From CAZHRC01 sp964533865 (GTDB lineage: Bacteria > Bacillota > Clostridia > Tissierellales > Peptoniphilaceae), in contig CAZHRC010000002.1 in assembly GCA_964533865.1 (NCBI GenBank), positions 124,001 to 188,000 of the forward strand: 64,000 nt of DNA, in the 5' to 3' direction. The position numbers and the translations under genes were made by a program. How positions within the stretch are numbered: position 1 is the stretch's first letter; each line of letters starts with the position of its first letter. Below are positions 36,826 to 47,431 of the stretch, piece by piece. The notes beneath the pieces are model-generated. The model searched no databases. It was given only the letters and a program-made list of their open reading frames with translations, and had not been told where the DNA came from.

Positions 36826-38544
36826 TTATACGTATTGTAAATCTTCTCTCACGAGTGTGCTGACCCGTTCGATCGCTTCATCGGCGGTCAATTCTTCGTT
36901 GACCATCTCTCTTCGCGTGGAGTATTCGACGACGGATTCGGCGGCTTTTTTGCCGACGGTGATGCGATAAGGGATGCCGATCAGATCTCTGTCGTTAAAC
37001 TTCACCCCTGCTCGGTCTTTTCTATCGTCTAACATCACTTCGACGCCAGCAGCTTGAAGGGTGTTGTAGATCTTTTCGCCGAGGGCGTTGGCTTCTTCGT
37101 CGCGGGTATTGACCACAGTGACAATGGCGTGGTAGGGGGCGACGACTGTTGGCCAAATAATGCCTTTCTCGTCGTAGTTTTGCTCGATGACCGCGGTTAC
37201 CGATCGGGTGACGCCTACGCCGTAGCTGCCCATCCAAAAGTATTGCTCTTTGCCGTTTTCATCGAGGTACTTTGCATCCAACGCTGTGGAGTACTTGGTG
37301 CCCAATTGGAAGATGTTGCCGACTTCGATCCCTCTGGCAAATTCCAATGTCTCACCACATTGTGGACATTTGTCCCCTTCTTTGACAACCAGTAAATCTT
37401 CTGCGATTTCACCGTCAAAATCCCTACCGTAATTGACGTTGACGAGGTGATGATCCACTTCGTTGGCACCGACGACGAGGTTATTGACTTTTGTCAGATG
37501 GCTATCGATGACGACTCTAAGGTCTTTATCCACTCCCACCGGCCCGATAAATCCACCGCTTGCGTGAAGATAGCGCTCGATTTCCTCTTCTTCCATGGGA
37601 CGAATGTCGTGATCTGGCGCTTGTAGGAAAGCGGACAGCTTGACTTCATTGAGTTCACGATCCCCTGGGATCATGACCAACACCGGTTCCTCCGCTACCA
37701 TGTACAGCAAGGCTTTGGCACAACGCTTTTCGGGAAGGTTTAAGAAATCGGCGACGGCTTCTATGGTTTTCGTTCCCGGTGTATGAACTTTCTCAAGGAC
37801 TTTCTCCTCTTCGACGATGCCATCGAGTACGACAGCTGCTTTTTCGTCGGTGGCGGCGTAGTCGCAGTGATCACAGTAGACGATGACCCCTTCGCCGATG
37901 TCGGACAAGGCGATAAACTCGTGGGATTGGTTGCCGCCCATGGCACCGGAATCCCCGCGGACGATGCGGTAGTTCAAACGCAATTGATCAAAGATCCACT
38001 CGTAAGAACGCCACATGTTCATGTAAGCTTCCACCATGGCATCGTGATCCACGTCGAAGGTGTAAGCGTCTTTCATCAGAAATTCGCGAGCGCGGTTGAT
38101 CCCAAAACGCGGGCGTTTTTCGTCGCGATACTTAGTTTGAATTTGGTAGATGTTTAACGGAAGCTGTTTGTAGGAGCGTATCTCCCCTTTGATCAAGGTG
38201 GTAAAATACTCTTCTGCTGTAGGCCCTAAACAGAACTCTCTGTTGTGACGGTCTTTCACTTTAAACATTTCTGGGCCATAATCTCCCCACCGACCTGAAG
38301 CTTCCCAGATTTCCTTGGGTTGGATCGCACTCATCAAGATTTCTTGAGCGCCATAACGGTCCATCCCCTCGCGGACGAGATTTTCGATTTTGCGCACGGC
38401 GCGATACCCTAGGGGCAAGTAAGAATACACACCAGACGCACTTCGGCGAATCATCCCTGCGCGCAGTAGTAGTTTGTGACTAGCAATCTCTGCCTCACCT
38501 GGTTCTTCCCTCAAGGTGGGCATATAGTAATGTGACATTTTCAT
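36826..38544 (-). CDS. proS: Prolyl-tRNA synthetase (bacterial type with editing insertion)
   Basis: A 572-residue class II synthetase, the normal length of the bacterial form with the INS editing domain. Class II motifs are visible: motif 2 RDEKRPRFGINRAREFLMKDAYTF (about residues 137-160) and CLGPTAEEYFTTL before it. The INS domain occupies about residues 225-400, and an anticodon-binding domain follows at the C-terminus. GGAGG lies 6 bases before the ATG. Expression is governed by the Pro T-box upstream. Confidence 0.97.
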   Translation of the reverse strand: MKMSHYYMPTLREEPGEAEIASHKLLLRAGMIRRSASGVYSYLPLGYRAVRKIENLVREGMDRYGAQEILMSAIQPKEIWEASGRWGDYGPEMFKVKDRHNREFCLGPTAEEYFTTLIKGEIRSYKQLPLNIYQIQTKYRDEKRPRFGINRAREFLMKDAYTFDVDHDAMVEAYMNMWRSYEWIFDQLRLNYRIVRGDSGAMGGNQSHEFIALSDIGEGVIVYCDHCDYAATDEKAAVVLDGIVEEEKVLEKVHTPGTKTIEAVADFLNLPEKRCAKALLYMVAEEPVLVMIPGDRELNEVKLSAFLQAPDHDIRPMEEEEIERYLHASGGFIGPVGVDKDLRVVIDSHLTKVNNLVVGANEVDHHLVNVNYGRDFDGEIAEDLLVVKEGDKCPQCGETLEFARGIEVGNIFQLGTKYSTALDAKYLDENGKEQYFWMGSYGVGVTRSVTAVIEQNYDEKGIIWPTVVAPYHAIVTVVNTRDEEANALGEKIYNTLQAAGVEVMLDDRKDRAGVKFNDRDLIGIPYRITVGKKAAESVVEYSTRREMVNEELTADEAIERVSTLVREDLQYV

Positions 38545-38563
38545 AAGCTTCCTCCATTCAAAT

Positions 38564-38765
38564 AAAAAAACCCTCCATCTTAAGAGACGAAGGGTTTGTT
38601 CGCGGTACCACTCTCATTAATCCATAAGGATTCACTCGAAGGCTCTAAGGTTGCCACCCTGCACGTGTGCAAACTCCGCAAACGGGTTCACAGTTTCCCT
38701 CTGAAAGGCTTCCACCGCTACCTTTCTCTCTCTAAGAGTTTCACCGATACTATTTTTGCTTCACA
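38564..38765 (-). ncRNA. T-box leader of proS, Pro (CCC) specifier
   Basis: The minus strand shows AGAGTGGTACCGCG (T-box core), stem I AGAGAG, and GAA-CCC-GTTTGCGGAG with candidate specifier CCC at 38684-38686. The terminator pairs AAACCCT with AGGGTTT and ends in seven T. The gene downstream is proS, which fits a Pro specifier. Confidence 0.9.
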
Positions 38766-38774
38766 GTTAGTTTC

Positions 38775-38803
38775 ATTTTATCACAGCAAAAAATCTTTGT
38801 CAA
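38775..38803 (-). promoter_or_regulatory. Promoter of the proS T-box transcript
   Basis: TTGACA, 17 bases, TAAAAT on the minus strand. The -35 box overlaps the stop codon of the upstream symporter gene. Confidence 0.8.
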
Positions 38804-40164
38804 AGCTGTGGTTTCCGATTTCTAAAGGCTGGTACAGCCATGACGATGAAGGTCAACACAATCCCCAGCATGACCGGATCGACGGGGAGATTGAGCACCC
38901 AACTTACGACCATGGTGCAAAGACCGGCAACGACCGACCAGAGGGCGGTTTCTTTTGAGATGCGGCCTGGTGCGTACATGGCGTAGAGCATTGGCGCGAG
39001 TAACAACACCCCTCGAAGGCCCATAGAGAGAAATCCCCAAATGAGCAGCGCAGAATCTCCTGCTAACAATGTACCGAGGTAGCCAATGATCAAAGCGCCG
39101 ATAATCCCCCAACGACTCGCTTTTAAGCTTTGAATCGGGGTTGCATGAGGGTTGATGTAGCGCATGTAGACGTCTCGGTTGACGATGGTTCCCAGGCCTA
39201 AAAGCATACCTGCACCCGTTCCCACTGAGACGATGAGCAGGGTAGCGATAAGCACACCTGCGATGATGGGATGAGTGTGGTTGACTAAAAACGAAGGAAA
39301 GGCCAGTGCACTGTTCATCGTAGGGTAGGCGATGCGCATGTACCAGCCCACCATGATGGAGAAAAAGCCCACTGGTGCGCAAAGAGCAAAACTTATGATG
39401 GCGGATTTTCTCGCCACGCCCAAGCTCGACGCCGATCGTATCGCCTGATAATAGGTTTGTGTGGCGACCACCCCGGCGATAACTGATACTCCCGCGCCAA
39501 TGTCTGTGCTCGCTCCTCGTGAAAGGAGGTTGAAGTATTTTTCAGGTTCTAAGGCAGCGGTTACCGCGTTTAACCCATCGGTCAACTGAAACACGAGGTA
39601 TGCGCAGTACACCACGCCGATGTAGACGAGGACGGTTTTGACCACGCCGAGTGCGCCAGTGCCTAACACGCCACCAAATACGACGTAGGATGCCATGAGC
39701 ACAATGGCAATGAGCCCACAGAGTTCTTGTGGAAGGCCAAATAGGGTGTAGATCAGTTTGTTGCATGCCATGATTTGAATAAAGACCATCAGCAATATGC
39801 TAAGAGAGGACAACACGGTGGTCACCACCCCCACCCTTTCGCCGTACTCGTTGCGTATAAGCCCTTGTATCGTATCGGAGTCCGATCGGCGGATGGCCGG
39901 TGCCAACACCACGCCGATGATAAAGATGCCAATGGATAACCCTATGGTAAACCACCAGGCGGAAAAGCCCCAATCGTATGCAAGTTCCGCAGTGCCGATG
40001 GTAGAGTTACCGCCGACGAGGGTTCCCATAAAAGTCCCCACGACCATCGGGATTCCCGTACGATTGCCACCGAGTTCAAAGTCGGCGGCATTTTTAACTT
40101 GACGTCCTGAATACACCCCGATGGCCATAACAGCCATCAAGGTAATCACCATTGCTTGTATCAA
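38800..40164 (-). CDS. Sodium:solute symporter family protein
   Basis: A 454-residue integral membrane protein with about 12-13 hydrophobic segments. The SSS pattern near the N-terminus is FELGGNRTGIPMVVGTFMGTLVGGNSTIG, and a second typical stretch is VSVGTGAGMLLGLGTIVNRDVYMRYI. It probably takes up an organic solute with Na+; the substrate is not predictable. It overlaps the DUF3048 gene by 4 bases, so the two are translationally coupled. Confidence 0.88.
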   Translation of the reverse strand: MIQAMVITLMAVMAIGVYSGRQVKNAADFELGGNRTGIPMVVGTFMGTLVGGNSTIGTAELAYDWGFSAWWFTIGLSIGIFIIGVVLAPAIRRSDSDTIQGLIRNEYGERVGVVTTVLSSLSILLMVFIQIMACNKLIYTLFGLPQELCGLIAIVLMASYVVFGGVLGTGALGVVKTVLVYIGVVYCAYLVFQLTDGLNAVTAALEPEKYFNLLSRGASTDIGAGVSVIAGVVATQTYYQAIRSASSLGVARKSAIISFALCAPVGFFSIMVGWYMRIAYPTMNSALAFPSFLVNHTHPIIAGVLIATLLIVSVGTGAGMLLGLGTIVNRDVYMRYINPHATPIQSLKASRWGIIGALIIGYLGTLLAGDSALLIWGFLSMGLRGVLLLAPMLYAMYAPGRISKETALWSVVAGLCTMVVSWVLNLPVDPVMLGIVLTFIVMAVPAFRNRKPQL

Positions 40165-41237
40165 TCACTCACCTCAGAAGTTTCTACTTTAGGCACCACA
40201 TTGACTGTGGACCCCGTGTCGATGACGTGGACGTAAGTCGTCCCCGGGTTTAGCAGTACAGGGCTTCCCGTTTCCAATGTATAGACCGTAGGGGTTTGTC
40301 GCCCTTCTTTTTCCCATCGAATGGGATGCATTTCGCCATTGGCATACCAAAAGCCCGTCCCCTTACCCACGTGGTGAATACCTCTATGGCCTTCGTCGGT
40401 GATGATTTCCGAATCGGCAAATTGCAAGATGACATTATCTGCCATCAAAATTTGGTCAGTGTTTTCATCGACGTGAGGTTTGTCGTCTTTGTAGCGTTCA
40501 TAGCGGTTGCGCGCCGCGTTGTACTTGTAGCTGGTCCAGTTATGCGGCGCAACGAGAAATTCCATTTCCCAAGCGGATGTGCCGATGGGGCGCACGGCTT
40601 TTTCGTGGTAAAACTTCAACCCGTAGTCCTTGTATGCTTTGAAGGATTCTTCATAAGATGACGCCGCGGATCGGATGGCTTCTATGGAGGTGTAAGCGTT
40701 GTGTGGAGCGACTTTGCCCACGTTGTGGTTTCGATAGAAAGTCACCCCTTCCAAAAACATGCCGTTAACATCAGGGATACCATAATCCCGAATGTCCGCA
40801 TCCGCCTGCCACGATCCACCGTATCTGGCAAGTATGGCATCAAAACTCATCGCCACATCGACAAAACAGGGTCGAGCGCTGCGCACCGGACCTACTACTT
40901 TGGGGTCATGATCCAAAAACAGCGCCATGTACCGGGTAAAATCCCCTTCCACTCGATACTCATAGAGGAGATCCGCTTCGCCAAGGCCAGCCTGCCATCG
41001 TGCATTGGGGTGGTTGTCGTACATCAGTGCGACGACGGGCCGCACGGGAGTATCAGGGTCGATTTCTAGACCTGTGGTCGGCGAGTAGACGGGATCCGGT
41101 TCTGGTTCTGGCTCTGGTGGCGTCTCTACTTTCGTCTCTTCGACGATAGTCTCTGCGGGAGGGGTTTCCACCACTTCCGGCTTGGCACATCCTGAAACCA
41201 ACAATAGGCACAAGAGGATGGCGAGTCGTTTTTTCAT
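40161..41237 (-). CDS. DUF3048 (YerB-like) lipoprotein
   Basis: A 358-residue lipoprotein: signal MKKRLAILLCLLLVSGC with the lipobox Cys at residue 17, an acidic Pro/Glu linker, then the DUF3048 domain (VVALMYDNHPNARWQAGLGEAD, RYMALF, VGPVRSARPCFVD) and its C-terminal part (WEKEGRQTPTVYTL, LNPGTTYVHVID). It faces the outside of the membrane. The family has no firm biochemical role. It lies between tex and the symporter with very short gaps. Confidence 0.88.
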   Translation of the reverse strand: MKKRLAILLCLLLVSGCAKPEVVETPPAETIVEETKVETPPEPEPEPDPVYSPTTGLEIDPDTPVRPVVALMYDNHPNARWQAGLGEADLLYEYRVEGDFTRYMALFLDHDPKVVGPVRSARPCFVDVAMSFDAILARYGGSWQADADIRDYGIPDVNGMFLEGVTFYRNHNVGKVAPHNAYTSIEAIRSAASSYEESFKAYKDYGLKFYHEKAVRPIGTSAWEMEFLVAPHNWTSYKYNAARNRYERYKDDKPHVDENTDQILMADNVILQFADSEIITDEGHRGIHHVGKGTGFWYANGEMHPIRWEKEGRQTPTVYTLETGSPVLLNPGTTYVHVIDTGSTVNVVPKVETSEVSD

Positions 41238-41250
41238 AGGTTCCTCCTAT

Positions 41251-43356
41251 TTAGTTTAGGCCTTTCATGGAAAGGCTAATGCGCTCTTTGGCCATATCCA
41301 AACCAATGATGCGCACGTTGACCACATCGGATACGGTCACCACCTCTTTAGGATGCTTCACGTAGCGATCGGACAACTGGGACAGATGCACAAGCCCGTC
41401 TTGTTTGACGCCAATGTCGACAAAACAACCAAAGTCTACGACGTTTCGAACGGTGCCTTTCATTTCCATTCCGATTTCCAAATCTTCCATGGATAGCACG
41501 TCACTGCGCAATATTGGCTTAGGCATGTCTTCACGAGGGTCGCGACCTGGTTTTTGGAGTTCTCTTACGATATCTTGAAGGGTAGGTAGCCCCACTTCCA
41601 GGTTTTGAGCGGTCTGCCTCAAATCAATGGACGCTAAGTCCGCATCGACGAGCTTTTTGGCGACGGGATAGCTCTCCGGATGGACACCGGTGTTATCCAA
41701 CGGGTTTTTTCCGCCTGGGATCCGCAAGAAGCCCGCGCATTGGGTAAAGGCTTTGAGACCGATACCCTTGACTTTTTTGATGTCGACTCGAGAGGCAAAT
41801 GCACCGTTTTCCTTTTTCCATGTCAGGATATTCTCTGCGGTGGTTTTAGTGATACCCGACACGTAGGATAACAGTGCCGGCGAAGCGGTATTGATATCCA
41901 CACCCACTGTGTTTACACAGTCTTCGATGACGTTGGAGAGCGTTTCATTTAGCGCTTTTTGATTGACGTCGTGTTGGTATTGGCCGACGCCGATGTGCTG
42001 GGGTTCGATTTTGACCAGTTCCGCCATCGGGTCTTGGATGCGTCGTGCAATGGATATCGCTCCACGAATAGTGACGTCCAGATCAGGAAACTCTTCATTT
42101 CCTAGTTTGGAAGCGGAGTAGATGGAGGCACCCGACTCGTTGACGATGGAGTAGTAGAGCTTTGTCTCGACTCGCTCGATGAGTTGGACCACCACTTGTT
42201 CGGTTTCCCTTGAAGCTGTGCCATTTCCGATGGCGATGAGACTGACGCCGTATTTCTCGACGAAGTTTTTCATGACCCCAATGGACGCTTCGACTTTGTT
42301 GTGGGGTTGGGTGGGGTAAATGGTGGCGTAGTCCAGCACTTCTCCAAGGTCAGAAATGACCGCAACTTTGCATCCTGTGCGAAACCCGGGATCCAATCCC
42401 ATGATCACTCGACCGCGTATGGGCGCTTGCATGATGTAAGGTTTGAGATTTCCCGCAAATACGCCGATGGAGTCTTTGTCCGCCCGCTCTTTTAATTCTT
42501 TGCGGATCTCGGTTTCCATTGCCGGCAACAACAAGCGTTTATAGCTGTCGCGAATCGCTCGATCTAAGAAGTCAAAAGCCGGATTTTTAGGATCTTTGAT
42601 GTATTGATAGCGTATGAAATCCACATTGAGGTCATCGGATAAGCGGATGTATACCTTTAGCGCCCCTTCTTTTTCACCGCGGTTAATGGCGAGAACTCGG
42701 TGGCTAGGGATGGTGGCGAGGCGTTCTTCGTAGTCGTAGTACATTTCGTACTTTTCGGAAGTATCCACCTCTTTGTCTTTATCCGTGGCGATGGTGCCGC
42801 GTTTTCTCGCGTTCTCTCGGACGAGATCTCGGTTGGTACGGTTTTCCGACACCATTTCCGCTATGATGTCCAACGCTCCTTCGATAGCATCGTCTAGGGT
42901 TTCGACACCGAGTTCGGCGTTTATGTAGCCTTGGGCAAATGTGGGAATAGGATCGTCACCTTCTGGAAGGGTGAGGATGTACTCTGCCAGAGGCTCTAGC
43001 CCCTTTTCTCTCGCCATGGTCGCCCGAGTGCGTTTTTTAGGTCTAAAAGGGAGGTAGATGTCTTCTACCACACTCAAGGTTTCCGCCTCGTCGATTTGGC
43101 TTTGTAGCTCTTCGGTCATCTTGCCCTGACCTTCGATGAGTCGCGCCACTTCTTCTTTTTTGTCGATGAGTTTGCGTAGATAGGTCAGTTGTTCCTCTAG
43201 GTCTCTCAGCTGTGTGTCGGTTAAGTTTCCCGTCATCTCTTTTCGATAGCGGGCGATAAAAGGGATGGTATTGCCTTCGTCGATGAGCTCAACCGTCGTT
43301 TTGACTTGATCCTCGCGAATGTTGAGTTGCTCGGCAAGTTTTTTATGGATGTTCAA
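41251..43356 (-). CDS. tex: Tex-family RNA-binding transcription accessory protein
   Basis: A 701-residue Tex protein: N-terminal helical domain with the family hallmark DEGNTIPFIARYRKE, a YqgF-like RNase H fold (RVIMGLDPGFRTGCKVAVIS), helix-hairpin-helix segments (SYVSGITKTTAENIL), and a C-terminal S1 domain (GTVRNVVDFGCFVDIGVKQDGLVHLSQLSD). It binds nucleic acid in the cytoplasm and affects transcription. I prefer the TTG start at 43356 because TGAGGCG lies 5-7 bases upstream and the product then begins like other Tex proteins (MNIHKKLAEQL); an ATG at 43368 has no ribosome-binding site. Confidence 0.92.
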   Translation of the reverse strand: MNIHKKLAEQLNIREDQVKTTVELIDEGNTIPFIARYRKEMTGNLTDTQLRDLEEQLTYLRKLIDKKEEVARLIEGQGKMTEELQSQIDEAETLSVVEDIYLPFRPKKRTRATMAREKGLEPLAEYILTLPEGDDPIPTFAQGYINAELGVETLDDAIEGALDIIAEMVSENRTNRDLVRENARKRGTIATDKDKEVDTSEKYEMYYDYEERLATIPSHRVLAINRGEKEGALKVYIRLSDDLNVDFIRYQYIKDPKNPAFDFLDRAIRDSYKRLLLPAMETEIRKELKERADKDSIGVFAGNLKPYIMQAPIRGRVIMGLDPGFRTGCKVAVISDLGEVLDYATIYPTQPHNKVEASIGVMKNFVEKYGVSLIAIGNGTASRETEQVVVQLIERVETKLYYSIVNESGASIYSASKLGNEEFPDLDVTIRGAISIARRIQDPMAELVKIEPQHIGVGQYQHDVNQKALNETLSNVIEDCVNTVGVDINTASPALLSYVSGITKTTAENILTWKKENGAFASRVDIKKVKGIGLKAFTQCAGFLRIPGGKNPLDNTGVHPESYPVAKKLVDADLASIDLRQTAQNLEVGLPTLQDIVRELQKPGRDPREDMPKPILRSDVLSMEDLEIGMEMKGTVRNVVDFGCFVDIGVKQDGLVHLSQLSDRYVKHPKEVVTVSDVVNVRIIGLDMAKERISLSMKGLN

Positions 43357-43390
43357 TTTACGCCTCATTTCATGTTGTGTCAATTGCAAA

Positions 43391-43425
43391 ACGTGACCGA
43401 CTCAAGTGTTACGAGTTGGCCACGT
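43391..43425 (-). terminator. Probable terminator between prfB and tex
   Basis: An imperfect stem of about 12 pairs (CGTGGCCAACTC with GAGTCGGTCACG) is followed on the minus strand by TTTTGC. Confidence 0.5.
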
Positions 43426-43437
43426 GTGAGCAGCGAA

Positions 43438-44554
43438 TTAGCCATTGGTTTCTTTTGCATTTTGGGTCAGATAGGCGTTGATAAAATCGTTGAGATCGCC
43501 GTCCATGACCTTTTGGACATTACCCGTTTCCTCACCGGTTCGATGGTCTTTAACCATGGAATAGGGGTGAAACACATAAGATCGAATTTGGGACCCCCAT
43601 GCGATTTGGGTGTATTTTCCTTGGATATCCGAGATTTCTTGTTTGTTTTCTTCCAACTTGATCTGGGTCAGTTTCGCCTTTAACATGTTCATCGCCGTTT
43701 CTCGATTTTGGATTTGACTGCGTTCCGATTGGCAAGAAACGGTGACTCCTGTCGGCAAGTGGGTAATGCGGATAGCAGAGTCGGTGGTGTTAACGTGTTG
43801 GCCGCCGGCCCCTGTGGAGCGATAGGTGTCCACGCGCAAGTCTTTCTGATCGATGTCGATTTCTACGGTGTTGTCGAGCTCTGGGTAGACGTCTAGGCTA
43901 GCAAAGGAAGTGTGGCGCCTTTTTGCTGAATCAAATGGGGAGATGCGTACCAATCGGTGAACTCCCTTCTCCCCTTTGAGGTAGCCATAAGCGTTTCTGC
44001 CCTTTACCATCAAGGTGGCGGCTTTGATGCCCCCTTCCCCTTCGTCGTTGTACTCGAGAACTGTGTATTTGTAGTGGTTGTCATCGAGGTAGCGCGTGTA
44101 CATACGGTAAAGCATCGAAGCCCAATCCGTGGCCTCGGTACCTCCTGCGCCAGCGTGGATGGAGAGGATGGCGTTGTTGGCATCGTAGGGGCCGCTGAGC
44201 AAGGTTTCCAATTGGAAAGCTTTTAAGATCTTTTCGCTTTGGCGAATCTCTCCCTCAAGCTCCTGTACCAGATCCGCGTCTTCCCCTTCGGAGAGCATAT
44301 CCAACATCTCCTCGGCGCTTGCCAGATTTTTGGTCAGCTCGTCGTAAGTCTCAAGCTTCGCTTTTTTTGCGTTCATCTCTTCGATTACAGCATTTGCCCC
44401 TTCCACATCGTCCCAAAATGTGGGTTCTTGGGTTTTTTTCTCTAGGACGAGGTACTCTTCGTTTAAAGTAGCCGTGTCAAAGTGAATCACCAAGCTTATT
44501 GAGGGTCTCAAGCATTGCGTCTACGGTCTGTTTCAATTCGTAGAGGTCTGCCAT
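43438..44554 (-). CDS. prfB: Peptide chain release factor 2 with programmed +1 frameshift
   Basis: The first 25 codons (ATG at 44554, MADLYELKQTVD...KLGDSL) end at an in-frame TGA (44477-44479) within CTTTGAC (44476-44482). A +1 shift there, skipping base 44479, joins LDTATLNEEYLV and gives a 371-residue RF2. The stop is at codon 26, as in the classical autoregulatory site. The GGQ loop is present (RSTGAGGQHVNTTDSAIRITH), and the stop-recognising region is RF2-like. An upstream GGTGA may act as the internal Shine-Dalgarno stimulator. prfB follows secA by 23 bases, a common gene order. Confidence 0.96.
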
Positions 44555-44577
44555 ACTATCACTTCCTTTTCATTGGA

Positions 44578-47351
44578 TTATGCGTTTTTTCCGTGGCACT
44601 TCTTGTATTTTAATCCACTGCCACATGGGCAGGGGTCGTTTCGGCCGATTTTTTTGCCTTTTTTCACCGGTTGTTGCACTTCCGGTTTTTCGTCGGAAGG
44701 TTTTAGCACTTGTTGACGTTGGACCGTTTGAGCCGGACGTATGTTGTACATGAACTTCACCGTTTCTTCTTTAATGGTGTGGTTCATTTCTTCAAACATG
44801 GTATAGCCTTCGTTTCCATAAGCGCGCACCGGGTCTTCGTTTCCAAAAGCTCTCAGGCCGATCCCTTGTTTCAACTGATCCATCGCATCGATATGATCCA
44901 TCCACTTGCTATCCACCACTCTCAAGAGAATGACCCGTTCCACTTCTCGGAAGGTCTCTGCGCCAAACTCGGCTTCTCGTTCATTGTAGATTTTTTCGCT
45001 GACTTCGATCAAAAAATCGCGAAGTTTGGCTTGGTCCATGGTCTCCACTTGGGATAGATCCAAAGCGCCTTTGGGCATGTAAATACTGTTGAGGTAGTTC
45101 ATCAACCCTTCGATTTCCCACTCGGATGCAGGGACTTGTGGGTTGGTGAACGATCCAATCGCCTCATCGACGATGGAGTGAACCATCGAGAGGATGTAGT
45201 TTTTCATAGCCTCTCCATCGAGAACGTTGCNNNNNNNNNNGTGACCACGATCTCGGCTTTGCGCCAGTCGTCACGGCGTTCTTTGTAGATGACTTCCCGT
45301 TGGACGTTCATGACGTCGTCGTACTGCAAAACCCGTTTACGAATGGCAAAGTTGTTGGCTTCCACCTTTTTCTGCGCTCGCTCGATCGCTGAGGTGAGGG
45401 CTTTTGCTTCGATGGGCTCATCTTCTGGGAAATTGCCGCTGGTCGCAAGGTTTTGGATGGTTTCCCCTCCAAATAACCGCATCAAGTTATCCGATAGGGA
45501 AGCATAGAACCTAGAGGTTCCCGGGTCCCCTTGACGACCAGAGCGACCTCGGAGCTGATTGTCGATACGTCTCGACTCGTGGCGCTCAGTACCTATGATG
45601 TAGAGTCCGCCAACGGCTTTGACTTTATCCGCATCAGCCTCGGTTTCGATTTTGTACTGGTCGCGCAAAGCTTGGTATTGTTTGCGGGCTTCGATGATTT
45701 CAGGATCGTCGTAGACGGTGAAGGTGTCCACTTGCTCAAGGACCTCCTCAGGCATGCCACGTTTTTCCAGCTCCATTTTGGCTCTGTACTCTGGGTTTCC
45801 GCCCAGGACGATATCCGTTCCACGTCCTGCCATGTTGGTGGCGATGGTCACTTTTCCAAAACGACCCGCTTGGGCGACGATTTCCGCCTCTCTTTCGTGT
45901 TGTTTAGCGTTCAAGACTTCGTGAGGGACGCGTTCTTTCTTCAGCATTTTTGATAAAAGTTCAGAGATTTCAATGGAGACCGTACCCACCAGTATCGGTT
46001 GCCCGGTAGCATGGATTTCTTTGATTTCTTCGATGATGGCTCTGAATTTTGCCATTTCGCTGATGTAAACCCGGTCTTGTTCGTCTTTTCGCACGACGGG
46101 ATGGTGGGTTGGGATTTCGACCACGTCCATGTGGTAGATTTCCGCGAATTCCTCTTCCTCGGTCAGCGCCGTACCGGTCATCCCGGCAAGTTTTTTGTAC
46201 ATGCGGAAATAGTTTTGGAAGGTGATGGTCGCCAAGGTTTTCGATTCGCTCTTCACTTCTACGTTTTCCTTGGCTTCTATGGCTTGGTGCAATCCATCAC
46301 TGTATCGGCGGCCTTGCATGATACGCCCGGTAAACTCGTCGACGATGAGAATTTCATCGTCTTTGACCACATAGTCGATATCGCGCTTCATCGTGTTGTG
46401 TGCGCGAAGGGCGATGTTGATGTGGTGTGCGATCTCCATATTGTCTGGATCCGATAGGTTTTCCAATCCAAAGAACTTCTCCGCTCGTCCCGTCCCCACT
46501 TCGGTGAGGTTGGCGGTTTTTCGTTTCTCGTCAACGACGAAGTCCACGGTTTCGACTTTCATCTCTCTGTTGAAAGGATCGTCGGACTTGTCTTCGTCTG
46601 GGTCGAGGATGCGGCCAGTCAATGTGCGCACAAAGTTATCCGCTTGACGGTAACGGTCTGAGGAGTCGTCCCCTTCACCTGAGATAATTAAAGGCGTTCG
46701 CGCTTCGTCGATAAGAATGGAGTCGACCTCGTCGATGATGGCGTAGTGAAGATCTCTCTGAACCACATCTTTTTTATAGATAACCATGTTATCTCTGAGG
46801 TAATCAAAACCAAATTGGTTGTTGGTCCCATAGGTGATGTCACAGTTGTAGTTTTCTTGGCGCTCGTCGTTTTCCAAGCCGTAGATGATACATCCCACAG
46901 TCAGCCCTAAAAACTGGTGGACTTTGCCCATCCACTCCATGTCCCGTTGTGCTAGGTAGTCGTTGACGGTGACGACGTGGACCCCTTTTCCGCTTAGGGC
47001 GTTTAAGTAGGCGGGAAGGGTGGCCACTAAGGTTTTTCCTTCCCCAGTTTTCATTTCCGCAATCTTACCTTGGTGAAGGATGATCCCCCCTTTGAGCTGG
47101 ACCGGGTAGTGTTTCATCCCCAATACGCGAAACGCCGCTTCCCGCACGACGGCAAAGGCTTCGGGAAGCAGATCGTCAAGAGTTGCCCCGTTGCCGATGC
47201 GTTGTTTAAAATCAGCGGTCTTACCTTTTAGCTCATCATCAGAAAGGGCAGCCATCTCCCCTTCCAAGTTTAATATCTGATCCACGATTGGATCGAGTTT
47301 TTTCATCTCCCTGTCGCTAGCGGAGCCAAACAGTCTATCAAATAATCCCAT
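44578..47351 (-). CDS. secA: Preprotein translocase ATPase SecA, interrupted by an assembly gap
   Basis: The motor ATPase of Sec export. The N-terminal part (from ATG 47351, MGLFDRLFGSA) has Walker A TGEGKT, IIDEVDSILIDEARTPL and AGRGTDIVLGGNPEY. The C-terminal part (ending at 44578) has KNYILSMVHSIVDEA and a zinc-binding tail CPCGSGLKYKKCHGK. The two are split only by ten N at 45231-45240, which break the frame. SecA proteins normally run from KERR directly into NVLDGEA; here about ten extra codons (DDWRKAEIVV) stand before the gap, probably a mis-assembled contig end. The intact protein would be about 910 residues. ATGAGGTG precedes the start. Confidence 0.95.
45231..45240. other. Assembly gap (10 N)
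   Basis: Ten undetermined bases inside secA mark a scaffold join; the length is probably nominal. Confidence 1.
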
Positions 47352-47390
47352 GTTGCACCTCATACATTATTTAAAGTCATATCTAGCTTT

Positions 47391-47419
47391 ATTCTATCAT
47401 TTTACAGTACTACCGACAA
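47391..47419 (-). promoter_or_regulatory. Promoter of secA-prfB
   Basis: TTGTCG, 17 bases, TAGAAT on the minus strand, about 40 bases before the secA start. Confidence 0.7.
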
Positions 47420-47431
47420 ATAAAACCATAA

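Noticed and set aside
44477..44479. Nonsense mutation in prfB
   Set aside because: The CTTTGAC context and codon-26 position are those of the programmed +1 frameshift.
44578..47351. Two separate truncated secA genes or a real frameshift
   Set aside because: The break coincides with the run of N, and the two halves join in the normal SecA order.
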